A stretch of DNA of 64,000 bases, from assembly GCF_001457435.1 (NCBI RefSeq), contig NZ_LN881717.1, forward strand, positions 381,896 through 445,895, read 5' to 3'. Source of the stretch: Actinobaculum massiliense. GTDB taxonomy: Bacteria; Actinomycetota; Actinomycetes; Actinomycetales; Actinomycetaceae. Every line of letters begins with the position of its first letter. Position 1 is the stretch's first letter. This document shows, piece after piece, positions 9,585 to 18,975 of this stretch. Made by a program: the position numbers and the translations under genes. The notes beneath the pieces are model-generated. The model did not search any database. It was not told the DNA's origin and was given only the letters and a program-made list of their open reading frames with translations.

Positions 9585-10493
9585 CTAGTTGATGGAGTTC
9601 AGGAGAGTTTCGACCCGTTGGACAACGGCGACCACCTGCTCGCGTTCCCGCGAGGAAAGTACGGTAGGCGTTGCTGCGCTGTAGGGCTCGATAGCCACGC
9701 CCCTGAGGCGAGTAGCCTCTTTGATTGCCATGGGGAAGAAACTGACGATGTTATAGAGGCCCGACGCCTCGTTTATCGCTCGCTGAATCTCTGACATTCC
9801 ACCGAAATCAGCGTTTGCGAAAGCTCTTACCGCCGCTGACGTCAATTCGGGGAATACGTTCGAGAGGCCAGCAATACAACCCGCTCCTTCCGAGAGAGCA
9901 TTGTGGAAGAAGTTTTCATCCATACCGGAGAAGAACTCGAACCCGGGGCGTTCCTCCTTGATTGCGGCCATTAGCGCTCTCGTGCCAGCAACATCGGGAA
10001 TGGTGTCCTTGATCCCCACAATGTTTTCGTTCTCCGCCAGAAGCCGCACGAGCAAGCTCGCAGTGATCGGATTTCCCGTGCGGGCCGGGAAATTATAGAG
10101 GTAGATCGGACCGGACACACGATGAGCGACCGAGGAGAAGTGGGCAAAAAGATCGTCCTCCGAGAGCGCCATATAATACGGGGCGATCAGGATGACGCTA
10201 TCCGCCCCCTTTTGAAATGCGAAATTCGAAAGCTCCACAGTTTCCTCGACGCCGTTACATCCGGTACCGAACATAAGATGCGTCTTTCCCGCCAATTGGC
10301 TCGTTGCCAGCTCGATAAGTTGGCGCTTTTGCTTGCTCGTGAGAGCAAAAAACTCGCCCATGCTACCAAGTATGAGAAGACCGTCAACTCCGTTTTCGAT
10401 AAGGCGTTGCCACTGACTGAGGCACCCCTTCTCGTCGACATCCCTTGACTCAGTAAAAGCCGTAATTGAGGGGGATAAAAACTTTGCAGACAT
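9585..10493 (-). CDS. yjhH: 2-keto-3-deoxy-aldonate aldolase (DapA superfamily, YjhH/YagE type)
   Basis: 302 residues. Class I aldolase predicted to cleave 2-keto-3-deoxy-pentonate to pyruvate and glycolaldehyde. Seen: the TIM barrel of the DapA family with GSMGEFFALT (carboxylate pocket), YLYNFPARTGN (catalytic Tyr) and NIVGIKDTIPD (Schiff-base Lys). Length equals that of the E. coli YagE/YjhH pair. A true dihydrodipicolinate synthase would normally sit with lysine genes; here it lies 36 nt upstream of the dehydratase and 24 nt downstream of the gluconate-type permease, which argues for sugar acid breakdown. Confidence 0.88.
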   Translation of the reverse strand: MSAKFLSPSITAFTESRDVDEKGCLSQWQRLIENGVDGLLILGSMGEFFALTSKQKRQLIELATSQLAGKTHLMFGTGCNGVEETVELSNFAFQKGADSVILIAPYYMALSEDDLFAHFSSVAHRVSGPIYLYNFPARTGNPITASLLVRLLAENENIVGIKDTIPDVAGTRALMAAIKEERPGFEFFSGMDENFFHNALSEGAGCIAGLSNVFPELTSAAVRAFANADFGGMSEIQRAINEASGLYNIVSFFPMAIKEATRLRGVAIEPYSAATPTVLSSREREQVVAVVQRVETLLNSIN

Positions 10494-10517
10494 TTTTATA
10501 CCTTTCTTCGCTACCGA

Positions 10518-11900
10518 CTAGATAACGAGGTGAATAAGGAGAATCCAGATAATTCCAAGGACCGAAACCAGGCAAGTCTGCACGGACCACGTCTTGAAGG
10601 TCTGCCCAACCGACAATCCGAAGTACTCCTTGATAAGCCAGAAGCCAGCATCGTTAACATGGGAAAGGAACGTGGAGCCGGCACCAATCGCTAGAGCCAT
10701 GAGAGCAAGCTCAACCGATCCCATTTCGAGGGCAAGCGGTGCCGCAATTCCAGCCGCGGTGATCGTTGCTACGGTGGCAGAACCAGTGGCGACGCGGATG
10801 AAGACTGCAACGAGCCAGGCCGCCAGAAGCGGAGAGATAGGCAGAGAAGCGAGCCATCCGCCAATGACGTCCGCAATTCCGGAATCGACCAGAGTCTGCT
10901 TAAATCCACCGCCGGCGCCCACAATGAGTAGAACAGATGCGACCGGCGCAAAAGATCCGCCAATAATATTCGAAACGTCCGAGAAGCTCTTACCGCGGAA
11001 TAGTCCCAGGACAATCATTCCATAGATAACCGCGCTCAAAAGCGCGACCAAAGGTTGACCGAAGAAAGCCACCACGGTTGTTAGCCCTGCGATCTGCCAC
11101 CCGCCAATCTCGAAGATGGAGTGAAGAAGCATGAGGGCAACTGGAATGAGGACGATAAGCAACGAAGCAACAAAGCCCGGCTGATTTTCATACGTGGTAG
11201 CTTCTTCGTCACGAGATTCATTAAGCGCGTGATTGGAAACTATCTTCGCCATACGCGGAGCGATAAGCGGACCGGTAATGATAACGGTCGGAATGGCAAT
11301 GAGAAGGCCAATACCAAGTGTGAGGCCCAGGTTCGCGCCCAGAGTATCAATTGCGATAAGCGGGCCGGGGTGTGGCGGCACGAAGCAGTGCAGCACCACC
11401 AGACCGGAAAGCGCGGGAAGAGCAAGGAGCATAATCGGCTGCTTGGTTCGGCGAGCCACCATCATAATCACGGGCACCATAAGAACCACACCGACTTCGA
11501 AGAAGAGCGGAATTCCAATAATGAACGCGATCAGAGCCATCGCCCATGGCAAACGCTTAACTCCGGCGGCAGAAATAATTGTTTCTACAATCCTGTCCGC
11601 CCCGCCTGATCGGATAAGCAACTCACCAATCATGGATCCGAGGACGATCAGAATGCCGACACCGCCCACGGTTGACCCGAGTCCCTTCGTGAACGAAGAA
11701 AAAGCGTCAATCAGCGGAGTTCCCGCCACCAAGGCCATCACAAACGAACCAAAAAGGAGGGAGAGGAAGGGGTGTAATTTGAGCACGGTAATGAGCAGAA
11801 TAATGAGGGCAATACCCAGCAATGCCGCCAAAACAAGCTGACCCGCACCCGCGGTCGCTGCGGCCGTGAGGGGAAGAACCCCGAGACTTACGCCAGCCAT
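10518..11900 (-). CDS. yjhF: Gluconate:H+ symporter family permease (GntP/YjhF type)
   Basis: 460 residues, almost entirely hydrophobic with about 12-14 membrane segments. GntP family carriers import sugar acids with protons. Seen: the family signature region LSGLVVLHCFVPPHPGPLIA and late segment LSHVNDAGFWLIKEYFGL. It is the first gene of the operon; start ATG 11900 has GAAAGGAAAGAA upstream. Together with the aldolase and dehydratase it forms the uptake step. Which aldonate is carried is not readable from sequence. Confidence 0.9.
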   Translation of the reverse strand: MAGVSLGVLPLTAAATAGAGQLVLAALLGIALIILLITVLKLHPFLSLLFGSFVMALVAGTPLIDAFSSFTKGLGSTVGGVGILIVLGSMIGELLIRSGGADRIVETIISAAGVKRLPWAMALIAFIIGIPLFFEVGVVLMVPVIMMVARRTKQPIMLLALPALSGLVVLHCFVPPHPGPLIAIDTLGANLGLTLGIGLLIAIPTVIITGPLIAPRMAKIVSNHALNESRDEEATTYENQPGFVASLLIVLIPVALMLLHSIFEIGGWQIAGLTTVVAFFGQPLVALLSAVIYGMIVLGLFRGKSFSDVSNIIGGSFAPVASVLLIVGAGGGFKQTLVDSGIADVIGGWLASLPISPLLAAWLVAVFIRVATGSATVATITAAGIAAPLALEMGSVELALMALAIGAGSTFLSHVNDAGFWLIKEYFGLSVGQTFKTWSVQTCLVSVLGIIWILLIHLVI

Positions 11901-11931
11901 TTCTTTCCTTTCACCATTGAAATGCTAGTTT

Positions 11932-11965
11932 CCGATTATTGGAATCGGTAACCATCTATTGGAAT
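11932..11965. promoter_or_regulatory. Candidate IclR operator between yjhF and the regulator
   Basis: CCGATT-N5-AATCGG palindrome (11932-11948), plus a direct repeat TATTGGAAT at 11937-11945 and 11957-11965, exactly 20 bp (two helical turns) apart. On the minus strand the palindrome falls between TTACCG and TAGCAT, a possible -35/-10 pair for yjhF, which suits repression. Confidence 0.5.
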
Positions 11966-12120
11966 TTAACCTGAGATTATTACGAGAACAACGGAGTGGC
12001 AACGGAAATACATTTAAACAACCCGAGTGTTGCGTAAATATGATTCATTTGGGCCACTCCCCCACCTGGCAAGCGATAATTGATACTGTCGATGGAGTTT
12101 GCGAAAGCGAAAGGAAAATA

Positions 12121-12933
12121 ATGGTCCTTAACGGTGGAAATTCGCCTGGTGGCATGAGCTCGCAAAGTATTTTTTCAGCGGACCGGTTGGGCGAGTCCCC
12201 CAAGGGCGCCGAGAGGGTGCTTGCCCTCCTCATACTGCTGGCGAACGAGCCAGCAGGAAGCACCCTCGACCAGCTGGCCAAACTCGTAAATGCTCCTCGC
12301 TCTACCGTTCACCGTTCGCTTGCATCTCTGGTCAAAGCTGGACTCGCAACCAGTCCCAGATACGGAAAATACGAATTAAGCGATGAATTCTTACGCCTAG
12401 CCTTCACCTATGCGGAAGCTCGACCCATCAACCGTCTGGTGGAGCCCATCCTCGAAGACCTAGTAGCCCGCTTCGGGGAAACAGCCCACTATGCGATATT
12501 GGAAGGCACCCAGGTTATATATCGAGCGAAAGCCGATCCACGCGGCCGTTCCGTCAAACTCACTTCCGTGATTGGCGGAGCAAATCCCGCGCACTGCACC
12601 GCGGTAGGAAAACTGCTTCTAGCAAGAAAAGCAGAAACGCTGGCAGACCTCAAAGCGATCGTGGGCCAGCGTACTTTTGAGGCAAGAACGGAGCATACGA
12701 TCACATCCGTCAGCGCGCTGTGGGATGAGCTCCAAGAAATCAAGCGCCTCGGGTACGCCCTCGATAGAGAGGAAAACGAGCCGGGAATTAATTGCATCGC
12801 GGTCCCGCTTGCAATACGTGGTATCGATAGGACCCCCGGCGCAATTAGCATCTCGGCGCTGGCATTTCGCACCCCGCTGGAGACCCTTATTCAGAACGTA
12901 GATTCAATTCGGGAAATCATCTCTTCGCACTAG
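12121..12933 (+). CDS. IclR-family regulator of the aldonate operon (YjhI-like)
   Basis: 270 residues from the ATG at 12121, chosen because GAAAGGAAAATA precedes it; a longer frame upstream has no binding site and would overlap the operator. Seen: winged helix at residues about 25-85 (SPKGAERVLALLILL, then LVNAPRSTVHRSLASLVKAG) and a C-terminal effector domain (GETAHYAILEGTQVIYRAKA, HCTAVGKLLLA). Divergent from the permease gene and next to a palindrome, so very likely its local repressor, responding to a pathway sugar acid. The same IclR-with-yjhFGH grouping occurs in E. coli. Confidence 0.9.
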   Translation: MVLNGGNSPGGMSSQSIFSADRLGESPKGAERVLALLILLANEPAGSTLDQLAKLVNAPRSTVHRSLASLVKAGLATSPRYGKYELSDEFLRLAFTYAEARPINRLVEPILEDLVARFGETAHYAILEGTQVIYRAKADPRGRSVKLTSVIGGANPAHCTAVGKLLLARKAETLADLKAIVGQRTFEARTEHTITSVSALWDELQEIKRLGYALDREENEPGINCIAVPLAIRGIDRTPGAISISALAFRTPLETLIQNVDSIREIISSH

Positions 12934-12966
12934 ATAATTCTCGACGCGCGGCAAGGACGCACACGC

Positions 12967-13004
12967 AAGGGCCTCGACGGAAAGGGTTTCCCGTCGAGGC
13001 CCTT
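12967..13004. terminator. Shared stem-loop between convergent iclR and pgi
   Basis: Perfect 14-bp stem AAGGGCCTCGACGG with its complement, 10-nt loop, centred between the two converging stops. There is no clear U-tract on either side, so termination would rest on the stem alone. Confidence 0.6.
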
Positions 13005-13030
13005 AGGGTTGAAGCCAGCGCGCTCCCTAT

Positions 13031-14686
13031 TTACTGGCGATGCTTGCGGTAGTAGGTGATAAGCGCCTTGGTGGAAGGATCTTGCTCGGCGAGGGCCGCC
13101 TCGTCGCCGGCAATCGCCGGTCCGAGATCCTTTGCCATCTGCTTGCCAAGTTCCACTCCCCACTGGTCGAAGGAATCAATTCCCCACACCGCACCCTGAG
13201 TGAAAGTGATGTGTTCGTAGAGGGCAATGAGCTGGCCAAGAACCGAAGGGGTAAGCGCCGGAGCCATAATCGACGCCGTGGGCTTATTGCCGGGGAAGAC
13301 CCGCGCCGAGACGATTTCCTCCGGCGTGCCTTCAGCACGAACCTCATCGGCCGTCTTGCCAAAAGCCAAGGCCTTCGTCTGAGCAAAGAAATTGCCGAGG
13401 AAAAGCTCGTGCTGATCGGCTTCGCCGTCGCGCAGGGCGTAGGTAGGATTCGCGAATGCAATGAAATCGGCCGGGATCAGCTGCGTTCCCTGGTGAATGA
13501 GCTGGTAGAAGGCGTGCTGGCCATTGGTGCCCGGCTCGCCCCAGAAGACTTCACCGGTCGCCGTCGTTACCGGAGTACCGTCCCAGCGCACGCGCTTTCC
13601 GTTGGATTCCATCGTGAGCTGCTGCAGATAGGCCGGGAAACGATGCAGGTACTGCGAGTAGGGCAAAACCGCGTGGGTCTTGGCTCCAAAGAAATTCACG
13701 TACCAGATATTGAGCAGGCCCATCAGAAGCGGCACGTTCTCGGCGGGATCAGCGCTCGCAAAATGCTGGTCGATGAGGTGGAAGCCGTGCAGGAAGTCGT
13801 CGAAGTTATCCGGCCCAATGGCGATCGCAAGGGAAAGCCCCACGGCAGAATCAACCGAGTACCGGCCGCCTACCCAATCCCAGAAACCGAAGGCGTTTTC
13901 CGGCTCGATCCCGAATTCCGCCACCTTCTCCAGGTTGGTGGAAACGGCCACGAAATGTTTGGCAACGGCTGTGGCATCCTCAACTCCGCGGGCGGCGAGC
14001 TGCTGAAGCAACCACGCGCGTGCCTGGCGGGCATTGGTGAGGGTTTCCAGCGTGGTGAACGTCTTGGAGGCAACGATAAAGAGCGCCGTTTCCGGGTCCA
14101 CCCCGCGTAGCTTCTCCCCCACATCGGTTGGATCGATATTGGAGATATAGCGGCATTCCAGGCCGTCCTTCACGTAAGGCTTAAGCGCCTCGTAGGCCAT
14201 GACCGGGCCCAGGTCCGAACCGCCAATACCAATATTGATCACGGTACGAATCGGCTTGCCTGTCACGCCCCTCCACTCACCCGAGCGCACGCGCCGAGCG
14301 AAGTCGTACATGCGGTTCTTCACCTCGTGTACATCACCAACCACGTCCTGCCCATCCACCGTGAGCTCATCGTCAGCTGGGCGGCGCAGTGCGGTGTGGA
14401 GAACCGCGCGATCCTCGGTCACATTAATGTGTTCGCCCGCGTACATGGCATCGCGCCGGTCAAAGACCTGCGTTTCTTCCGCGAGTTGGAGGAGCGCATC
14501 ACGAACCTCGGGGGTGAGGTAGGACTTTGAGAGATCAACGTGCAAGCTACCAGCCGTGTACGTGAAGGTCTCAACGCGTTTCGGATCCGCGCTGAACCAG
14601 CCGGCGAAATCCGCGTCGAAGTTCGAAAACAGCTCTACGAGCTTGGACCAGGCGGCCGTGCTCGTCGGATCGATTGGTTTTTCCAT
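13031..14686 (-). CDS. pgi: Glucose-6-phosphate isomerase
   Basis: 551 residues. Interconverts glucose-6-phosphate and fructose-6-phosphate in glycolysis. Seen: [12 protein letters not shown] phosphate-binding region, [12 protein letters not shown], the signature [20 protein letters not shown], the catalytic [18 protein letters not shown] loop and [10 protein letters not shown] near the end. Two ATGs lie in tandem (14689 and 14686); GGAGG ends only 1 nt before the first and 4 nt before the second, so I prefer the second. It lies divergently from the phosphofructokinase gene that acts on its product. Confidence 0.96.
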   Translation of the reverse strand: MEKPIDPTSTAAWSKLVELFSNFDADFAGWFSADPKRVETFTYTAGSLHVDLSKSYLTPEVRDALLQLAEETQVFDRRDAMYAGEHINVTEDRAVLHTALRRPADDELTVDGQDVVGDVHEVKNRMYDFARRVRSGEWRGVTGKPIRTVINIGIGGSDLGPVMAYEALKPYVKDGLECRYISNIDPTDVGEKLRGVDPETALFIVASKTFTTLETLTNARQARAWLLQQLAARGVEDATAVAKHFVAVSTNLEKVAEFGIEPENAFGFWDWVGGRYSVDSAVGLSLAIAIGPDNFDDFLHGFHLIDQHFASADPAENVPLLMGLLNIWYVNFFGAKTHAVLPYSQYLHRFPAYLQQLTMESNGKRVRWDGTPVTTATGEVFWGEPGTNGQHAFYQLIHQGTQLIPADFIAFANPTYALRDGEADQHELFLGNFFAQTKALAFGKTADEVRAEGTPEEIVSARVFPGNKPTASIMAPALTPSVLGQLIALYEHITFTQGAVWGIDSFDQWGVELGKQMAKDLGPAIAGDEAALAEQDPSTKALITYYRKHRQ

Positions 14687-14849
14687 CATTCCTCCACACT
14701 GAAGATATGTATCGCTTCTATCTTAGTAGGCAAAGGCGGCGGATTCCCGGGCCTGCCGGGCGTCGCTTCGCTTTCCATCGATAATTCGCGTTCCCATTCG
14801 GGGCGGTTGTTTGCGAGAATCAAAGAAGAAGAGAGCAAGGAGTGGAGCC

Positions 14850-17207
14850 ATGACAGATCTGGATTCGATTCGGAAAAGCAACTCGTCCAAGGAAAACGTA
14901 CCTACGGTGGCAGAACTCTCCGGGCCGGGGATCGTTCACCTGGATCGCCCCAAGCTGGCGATCCTCACTTCGGGTGGCGACGCGCCGGGCATGAACGCGG
15001 TTCTCCGCTCCGCCATTCGCACATCGCTACAAGCGAAGGCGCAGCCGTTCGTGATCCACGAGGGCTGGAAAGGCGCTATCGCCGGCGGAGATTTCATCGA
15101 ACCGGTGGTGTGGGGAAACGCTTCATCGATCCTCGATAAGGGTGGCACCGTCATTGGTTCGGCCCGCTCCAAGGAGTTCCGCGAGCGCGAAGGCCAGCGC
15201 GAGGCGGCCAAGAACTTCATCAAAGCCGGCATTGACCGCCTCATTTGCATTGGTGGAGACGGCTCGCTCACCGGTGCAAATATCTTCCATGAGCGGTGGC
15301 CCGAGTTTCTTTCCGAGCTGGTCGAATCCGGCGATATTACGGAAGAAGAGGCGGCGGCCCATCCCGAACTGCGGGTGGTCGGCGTCGTCGGCTCAATTGA
15401 CAACGACCTGGTAGGTTCGGATATGACGGTGGGCACGGACACCGCCCTCCACCGCATCCTCGACGCAATTGACGCCATCACCTCCACCGCCGCTTCCCAC
15501 CAGCGCACCTTCATTGTGGAAGTAATGGGACGCCGGTGCGGCTACCTGGCTCTGAAAGCCGCTATTGGCGGCGGCGCCGACTACGTGATCATCCCGGAGT
15601 TTCCGCCCGAAGATGGCTGGGAAGACGAGATGTGCAAGAAGATCACGGAAGGGCGGAAAGCCGGGCGCCGCGCGCAGATCATTATTGTGGCGGAGGGCTG
15701 CGAAGATCGCCACGGCGAGCGCATTACAGCCCAGCGTATTCAGCAGGCCATTGACGAGCGACTAAAGGAATCTCCGCGTATTACCGCCCTCGGCCACGTG
15801 CAGCGCGGCGGCACTCCCTCGGCGTACGACCGCTGGATGCCCACCCTGCTCGGGTACACCGCCGCCGTCGAACTGATGGAAATGCATCCCGGAGACGAAT
15901 CCTGCATTATTGGGATCCGCAATAACGGGCTGCAGCGCCTGCCCCTGGTGGAGTCGGTGGCAAAAACGCAGAAGGTTGCCGAATACCTGGAAAACGGGGA
16001 TTATGAGGCGGCCGTCAGCGCCCGCGGTAGCGGCTACAAGCGCATGATTGAACTCTTTGAGATTCTTTCTGCGCCCTTCCCCAAGCCGGCCGCGCGCCCC
16101 GATGGACGAAGCCCGCGCGTGGCGATTATGCACGTGGGCGGCCTGGCACCGGGAATGAACCCGGCAGCACGCGCCGCGGTGCGCCTAGGAATTAGCCGCG
16201 GCTACACCATGCTGGGTATTGAGGGCGGCTTCCCGGGCCTTATCAATGGCGATGTGCGCGAGCTGAAGTGGATGGACGTCGATTCCTGGGCTGGCCTAGG
16301 TGGAGCGGAACTCGGCACCCGCCGCGCCACCCCCTCAATTGACCAATACTTCTCGCTGGCGCGCTCAATTGAGGCCAACGAAATCGACGCGATCATTATT
16401 ATTGGCGGCTTGGCGGGCTACGAGGCAACGCTCAACCTCACCCAGGAGCGCCACCGCTACCCCGCTTTCGATATCCCGATCGTGTGCGTGCCGGCCACCA
16501 TCGACAACAACCTGCCGGGCGCGGATCTGACCATCGGCACCGACACCGCGCTCAACACAAACGTCACCGCAATTGACGCGATTCGCCAATCGGCCTCGGC
16601 AACGAATCGATGCTTCGTGGTAGAAACCATGGGCCGACGCTCGGGTTACCTGGCGCTTATGAGCGGTATCGCCACCGGCGCCGAGCAGGTGTACCTCAAC
16701 GAGTTGGGGATTACCCTCGAGCAACTCACCAATGATTGCCAGCGCATGATCCGTTCCTTCCAGGGAACCCGGACCCTCTACCTGGTGATTCGTAATGAGG
16801 ACGCCTCGCAGTACTACACCACCGAGCTTTTGCAGAACATTTTCGAGGAAGAGGGTGGGGACCTGTTCGACGTCCGCTCGAATATTATTGGCCACCAGCA
16901 GCAGGGCGGGGAGCCTAGCCCCTACGACCGTAGCCTGGCCGTCAAACTGGTGGATACGGCATTCGAGGAGATCGATCGGCAGTTCGAATCTGGCCGTTTC
17001 GCCGCGCGTTACGTGGGCCAGGTTGAGGGGACGTTTGAGGCTCAGCCGATCCTCCACATGGACGAGCAAATGAATATGGAAACTCGCCTGCCCTTCGACC
17101 CGTGGTGGCTGAGCGTTCTGCCGGTTCTGTACACCGTGGGTGAGCGTTTCTGGCGCGGCGAGCAGCGCCCCATTGAGATGTATAACCGCGAGTACCTCGC
17201 CGATTAG
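14850..17207 (+). CDS. pfkA: 6-phosphofructokinase, eukaryote-type tandem-duplicated chain
   Basis: 785 residues, about twice the usual bacterial length, made of two PFK halves. N-half (from residue 35): TSGGDAPGMN, GGDGSLTGA, SIDNDLVGSDMTVGTDTALH, HQRTFIVEVMGRRCGYLAL, GHVQRGGTPSAYDR. C-half (from residue 425): HVGGLAPGMNPAAR, IIIGGLAGYEA, ATIDNNLPGADLTIGTDTAL, ETMGRRSGYLA, GHQQQGGEPSPYDR. The C-half lacks GGDGS and has TIDNN for TIDND, as in the regulatory half of animal enzymes. Start ATG 14850 follows AAGGAGTGGAGCC. Phosphorylates fructose-6-phosphate; the second half is probably an effector site. A CGCC/GGCG stem over the stop plus TTTTTT (17214-17219) may end it. Confidence 0.93.
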   Translation: MTDLDSIRKSNSSKENVPTVAELSGPGIVHLDRPKLAILTSGGDAPGMNAVLRSAIRTSLQAKAQPFVIHEGWKGAIAGGDFIEPVVWGNASSILDKGGTVIGSARSKEFREREGQREAAKNFIKAGIDRLICIGGDGSLTGANIFHERWPEFLSELVESGDITEEEAAAHPELRVVGVVGSIDNDLVGSDMTVGTDTALHRILDAIDAITSTAASHQRTFIVEVMGRRCGYLALKAAIGGGADYVIIPEFPPEDGWEDEMCKKITEGRKAGRRAQIIIVAEGCEDRHGERITAQRIQQAIDERLKESPRITALGHVQRGGTPSAYDRWMPTLLGYTAAVELMEMHPGDESCIIGIRNNGLQRLPLVESVAKTQKVAEYLENGDYEAAVSARGSGYKRMIELFEILSAPFPKPAARPDGRSPRVAIMHVGGLAPGMNPAARAAVRLGISRGYTMLGIEGGFPGLINGDVRELKWMDVDSWAGLGGAELGTRRATPSIDQYFSLARSIEANEIDAIIIIGGLAGYEATLNLTQERHRYPAFDIPIVCVPATIDNNLPGADLTIGTDTALNTNVTAIDAIRQSASATNRCFVVETMGRRSGYLALMSGIATGAEQVYLNELGITLEQLTNDCQRMIRSFQGTRTLYLVIRNEDASQYYTTELLQNIFEEEGGDLFDVRSNIIGHQQQGGEPSPYDRSLAVKLVDTAFEEIDRQFESGRFAARYVGQVEGTFEAQPILHMDEQMNMETRLPFDPWWLSVLPVLYTVGERFWRGEQRPIEMYNREYLAD

Positions 17208-17242
17208 GGGCGGTTTTTTCGACGACGCCGTAGCTCCGCCGC

Positions 17243-17512
17243 TTAGACGATTGGCGGGGCTGCGGCGAATCGCGAAAGGAACAAAAGCACCGCGGCAAAA
17301 GCAAAAAGCGTGCCCGCGTCCACCCAGCGGTGGCGCACCCGCGGAACAGTTCCCTCCGGCGCGACCAGACGCAAAATACCCGCTACAATCATGCCGATGA
17401 CCAGCCCAAACACCGCGTAGCGCGCCGACCAAAGGAAGGCCGCGCCCACGCAACCGAGGATCCACACAGCGGCTACGAAATGATATGCGGGATGGGCCAT
17501 ACGAGTATTCAC
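17243..17512 (-). CDS. DUF3017-type small membrane protein
   Basis: 89 residues with three hydrophobic segments (about 10-28, 33-50, 64-86) separated by short basic loops (RVRHRW). Resembles the DUF3017 family of actinobacteria, of unknown function. Start is GTG at 17512 or ATG at 17500; neither has a clear ribosome site. Converges on pfkA with a 35-nt gap. Do not read more into it than a small integral membrane protein. Confidence 0.65.
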   Translation of the reverse strand: MNTRMAHPAYHFVAAVWILGCVGAAFLWSARYAVFGLVIGMIVAGILRLVAPEGTVPRVRHRWVDAGTLFAFAAVLLFLSRFAAAPPIV

Positions 17513-17580
17513 GGGGCTAACTTTACTCGGAAGCCGCCATCGCGCTCTGCGCGCGGTTCGTCTGGTTCAGCCGAGCACGC

Positions 17581-17586
17581 TACCCT
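17581..17586 (+). promoter_or_regulatory. -10 box TACCCT, leaderless start of the FAD reductase
   Basis: TACCCT followed by exactly 6 nt and then the ATG at 17593, with no ribosome site; +1 would be the A of the start codon. Confidence 0.55.
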
Positions 17587-17592
17587 AGGCGC

Positions 17593-18849
17593 ATGGGTAT
17601 TGGGATTATAGGTACGGGAATTGCGGGGCTACGCACCGCCGCGGAGCTTCGTGGACGCGGCTTTGCCGGTGAAATCACGGCATGGGATCTGGAGCGGCGC
17701 GCCCCCTACGACCGCCCGCCACTGTCTAAAGAGCTCCTTGGGAATTTTGAACAGCCGCTCGCGGACGCCGGTTACGGTTCCTTTTCCGAGCTCGACGTCA
17801 CGGTGATTGACGAACCGGTTGACGGCCTCTGGCGCCACGATAAATTCCGCCCTGCGGCGGCCAATGGTTGGCACGTTGAATCGGCTGGTCCGGAGAAAAC
17901 GCTCGACGCCGTCGTTCTCGCCTCGGGAACTCAACCGCGCCTTTCCATCCCGGATGCCGTCCCGCTCTACAGCGCGGCCGACGCCCAGTATCTTCGCGCC
18001 GTGGTGAGGCCGAACTCACTCATTCACGTGGTCGGCGCGGGCTGGCTGGGCACCGAACTAGCCAGCTCCCTGAGCAAGTTCGGCGCCCGGGTGGAGCTCT
18101 GGGCACGGTCGGGCCATATCCTCGGCAAGGTATTTGGCGGAGCGGTCGATTCCATTTGGGGAGAGTGGCTGGAAGAAGCTGGGGTCCGGTTGCGTCCGCA
18201 ACGCTATCCGGGATTGCGCGGCCTGCGCGGAGAAAAGCCCGACCTCATCATCCAGGCCATTGGATCGGCACCCGGTTTAGGTTATTTGCGCGAACCTGTA
18301 TTGCTTTCGGCCCGCGGCGCGGTGGTGGTCGATGTTACCGGCCAGGTGCTCGACCGCAACCTTTCCCCCATCGAGGGCCTTTTCGCGGCCGGCGACTGTT
18401 GCGATATCGACCTGGGCGGGGAGGGGCACCCGAAGGAGCTTCTGAGCGGTGGGCATTGGACCGGCGCGCTCGCCGATGCCCAGCGCGTTGCCGCAAGCCT
18501 AACCGGCACCGAGCCGCCGTCTTTTATTCCGGCTCCCGAGGTTTTTTCCGAACAATTCGGCCACCACATTGCATTCTTCGGGAAGGTCCCCGCCGCCTGC
18601 CGCAATCACTTCAATTCGGTCCCCAATTCCCCCGCCTCACCGCGCCCGGCCTCCGAGCCAATCCCCGAGCCGGTTTATACAGCTACCGACAACGGCTTCA
18701 CACTCAGCTGGTATGCCGAAGAAACGCGCGGCGAGGATTCTTCTGAAGCGCAACTCGCCGGCCTCCTGGCCGTTGATTCGCCTCGCGAAGTCTCCCGCAC
18801 CCGGCGGCAAATGCGCATTCTTCTACCGTCCGCGGAGCGCGATCGTTAG
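17593..18849 (+). CDS. FAD/NAD(P)-dependent oxidoreductase, ferredoxin-reductase-like
   Basis: 418 residues. Seen: N-terminal FAD Rossmann motif GIIGTGIAGLRTAAELRGRG (residues 3-22), RAPYDRPPLSKELL typical of rubredoxin/ferredoxin reductases, a second dinucleotide motif VVGAGWLGTELASSL near residue 145, and the late FAD motif EGLFAAGDCC near residue 262. Reduces a small redox partner with NAD(P)H in this family, but no ferredoxin or oxygenase gene is adjacent, so partner and role are unknown. The C-terminal ~100 residues are Pro/Ala-rich and diverge from the family. Confidence 0.8.
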   Translation: MGIGIIGTGIAGLRTAAELRGRGFAGEITAWDLERRAPYDRPPLSKELLGNFEQPLADAGYGSFSELDVTVIDEPVDGLWRHDKFRPAAANGWHVESAGPEKTLDAVVLASGTQPRLSIPDAVPLYSAADAQYLRAVVRPNSLIHVVGAGWLGTELASSLSKFGARVELWARSGHILGKVFGGAVDSIWGEWLEEAGVRLRPQRYPGLRGLRGEKPDLIIQAIGSAPGLGYLREPVLLSARGAVVVDVTGQVLDRNLSPIEGLFAAGDCCDIDLGGEGHPKELLSGGHWTGALADAQRVAASLTGTEPPSFIPAPEVFSEQFGHHIAFFGKVPAACRNHFNSVPNSPASPRPASEPIPEPVYTATDNGFTLSWYAEETRGEDSSEAQLAGLLAVDSPREVSRTRRQMRILLPSAERDR

Positions 18850-18884
18850 GTCACCAAACTGCAAGTTTTGGCTGGCCAATAGCC

Positions 18885-18922
18885 GGTCCACCTAGCCGAT
18901 GGATGGTCCGCCTAGCCAATGG
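18885..18922. repeat. Two 18-bp near-identical direct repeats
   Basis: GGTCCACCTAGCCGATGG (18885-18902) and GGTCCGCCTAGCCAATGG (18905-18922), 20-bp period, two differences, in the gap between the convergent FAD reductase and esterase genes. No function evident. Confidence 0.5.
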
Positions 18923-18975
18923 TGAAGGTGCCGCCTGCCGCGCACCGCTACCCCGCCTCGCATTGCCGCGCGTGG

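Noticed and set aside
9585-10493. Annotation as dihydrodipicolinate synthase DapA
   Set aside because: Same superfamily, but the catabolic operon context and YagE-like length argue for a 2-keto-3-deoxy acid aldolase.
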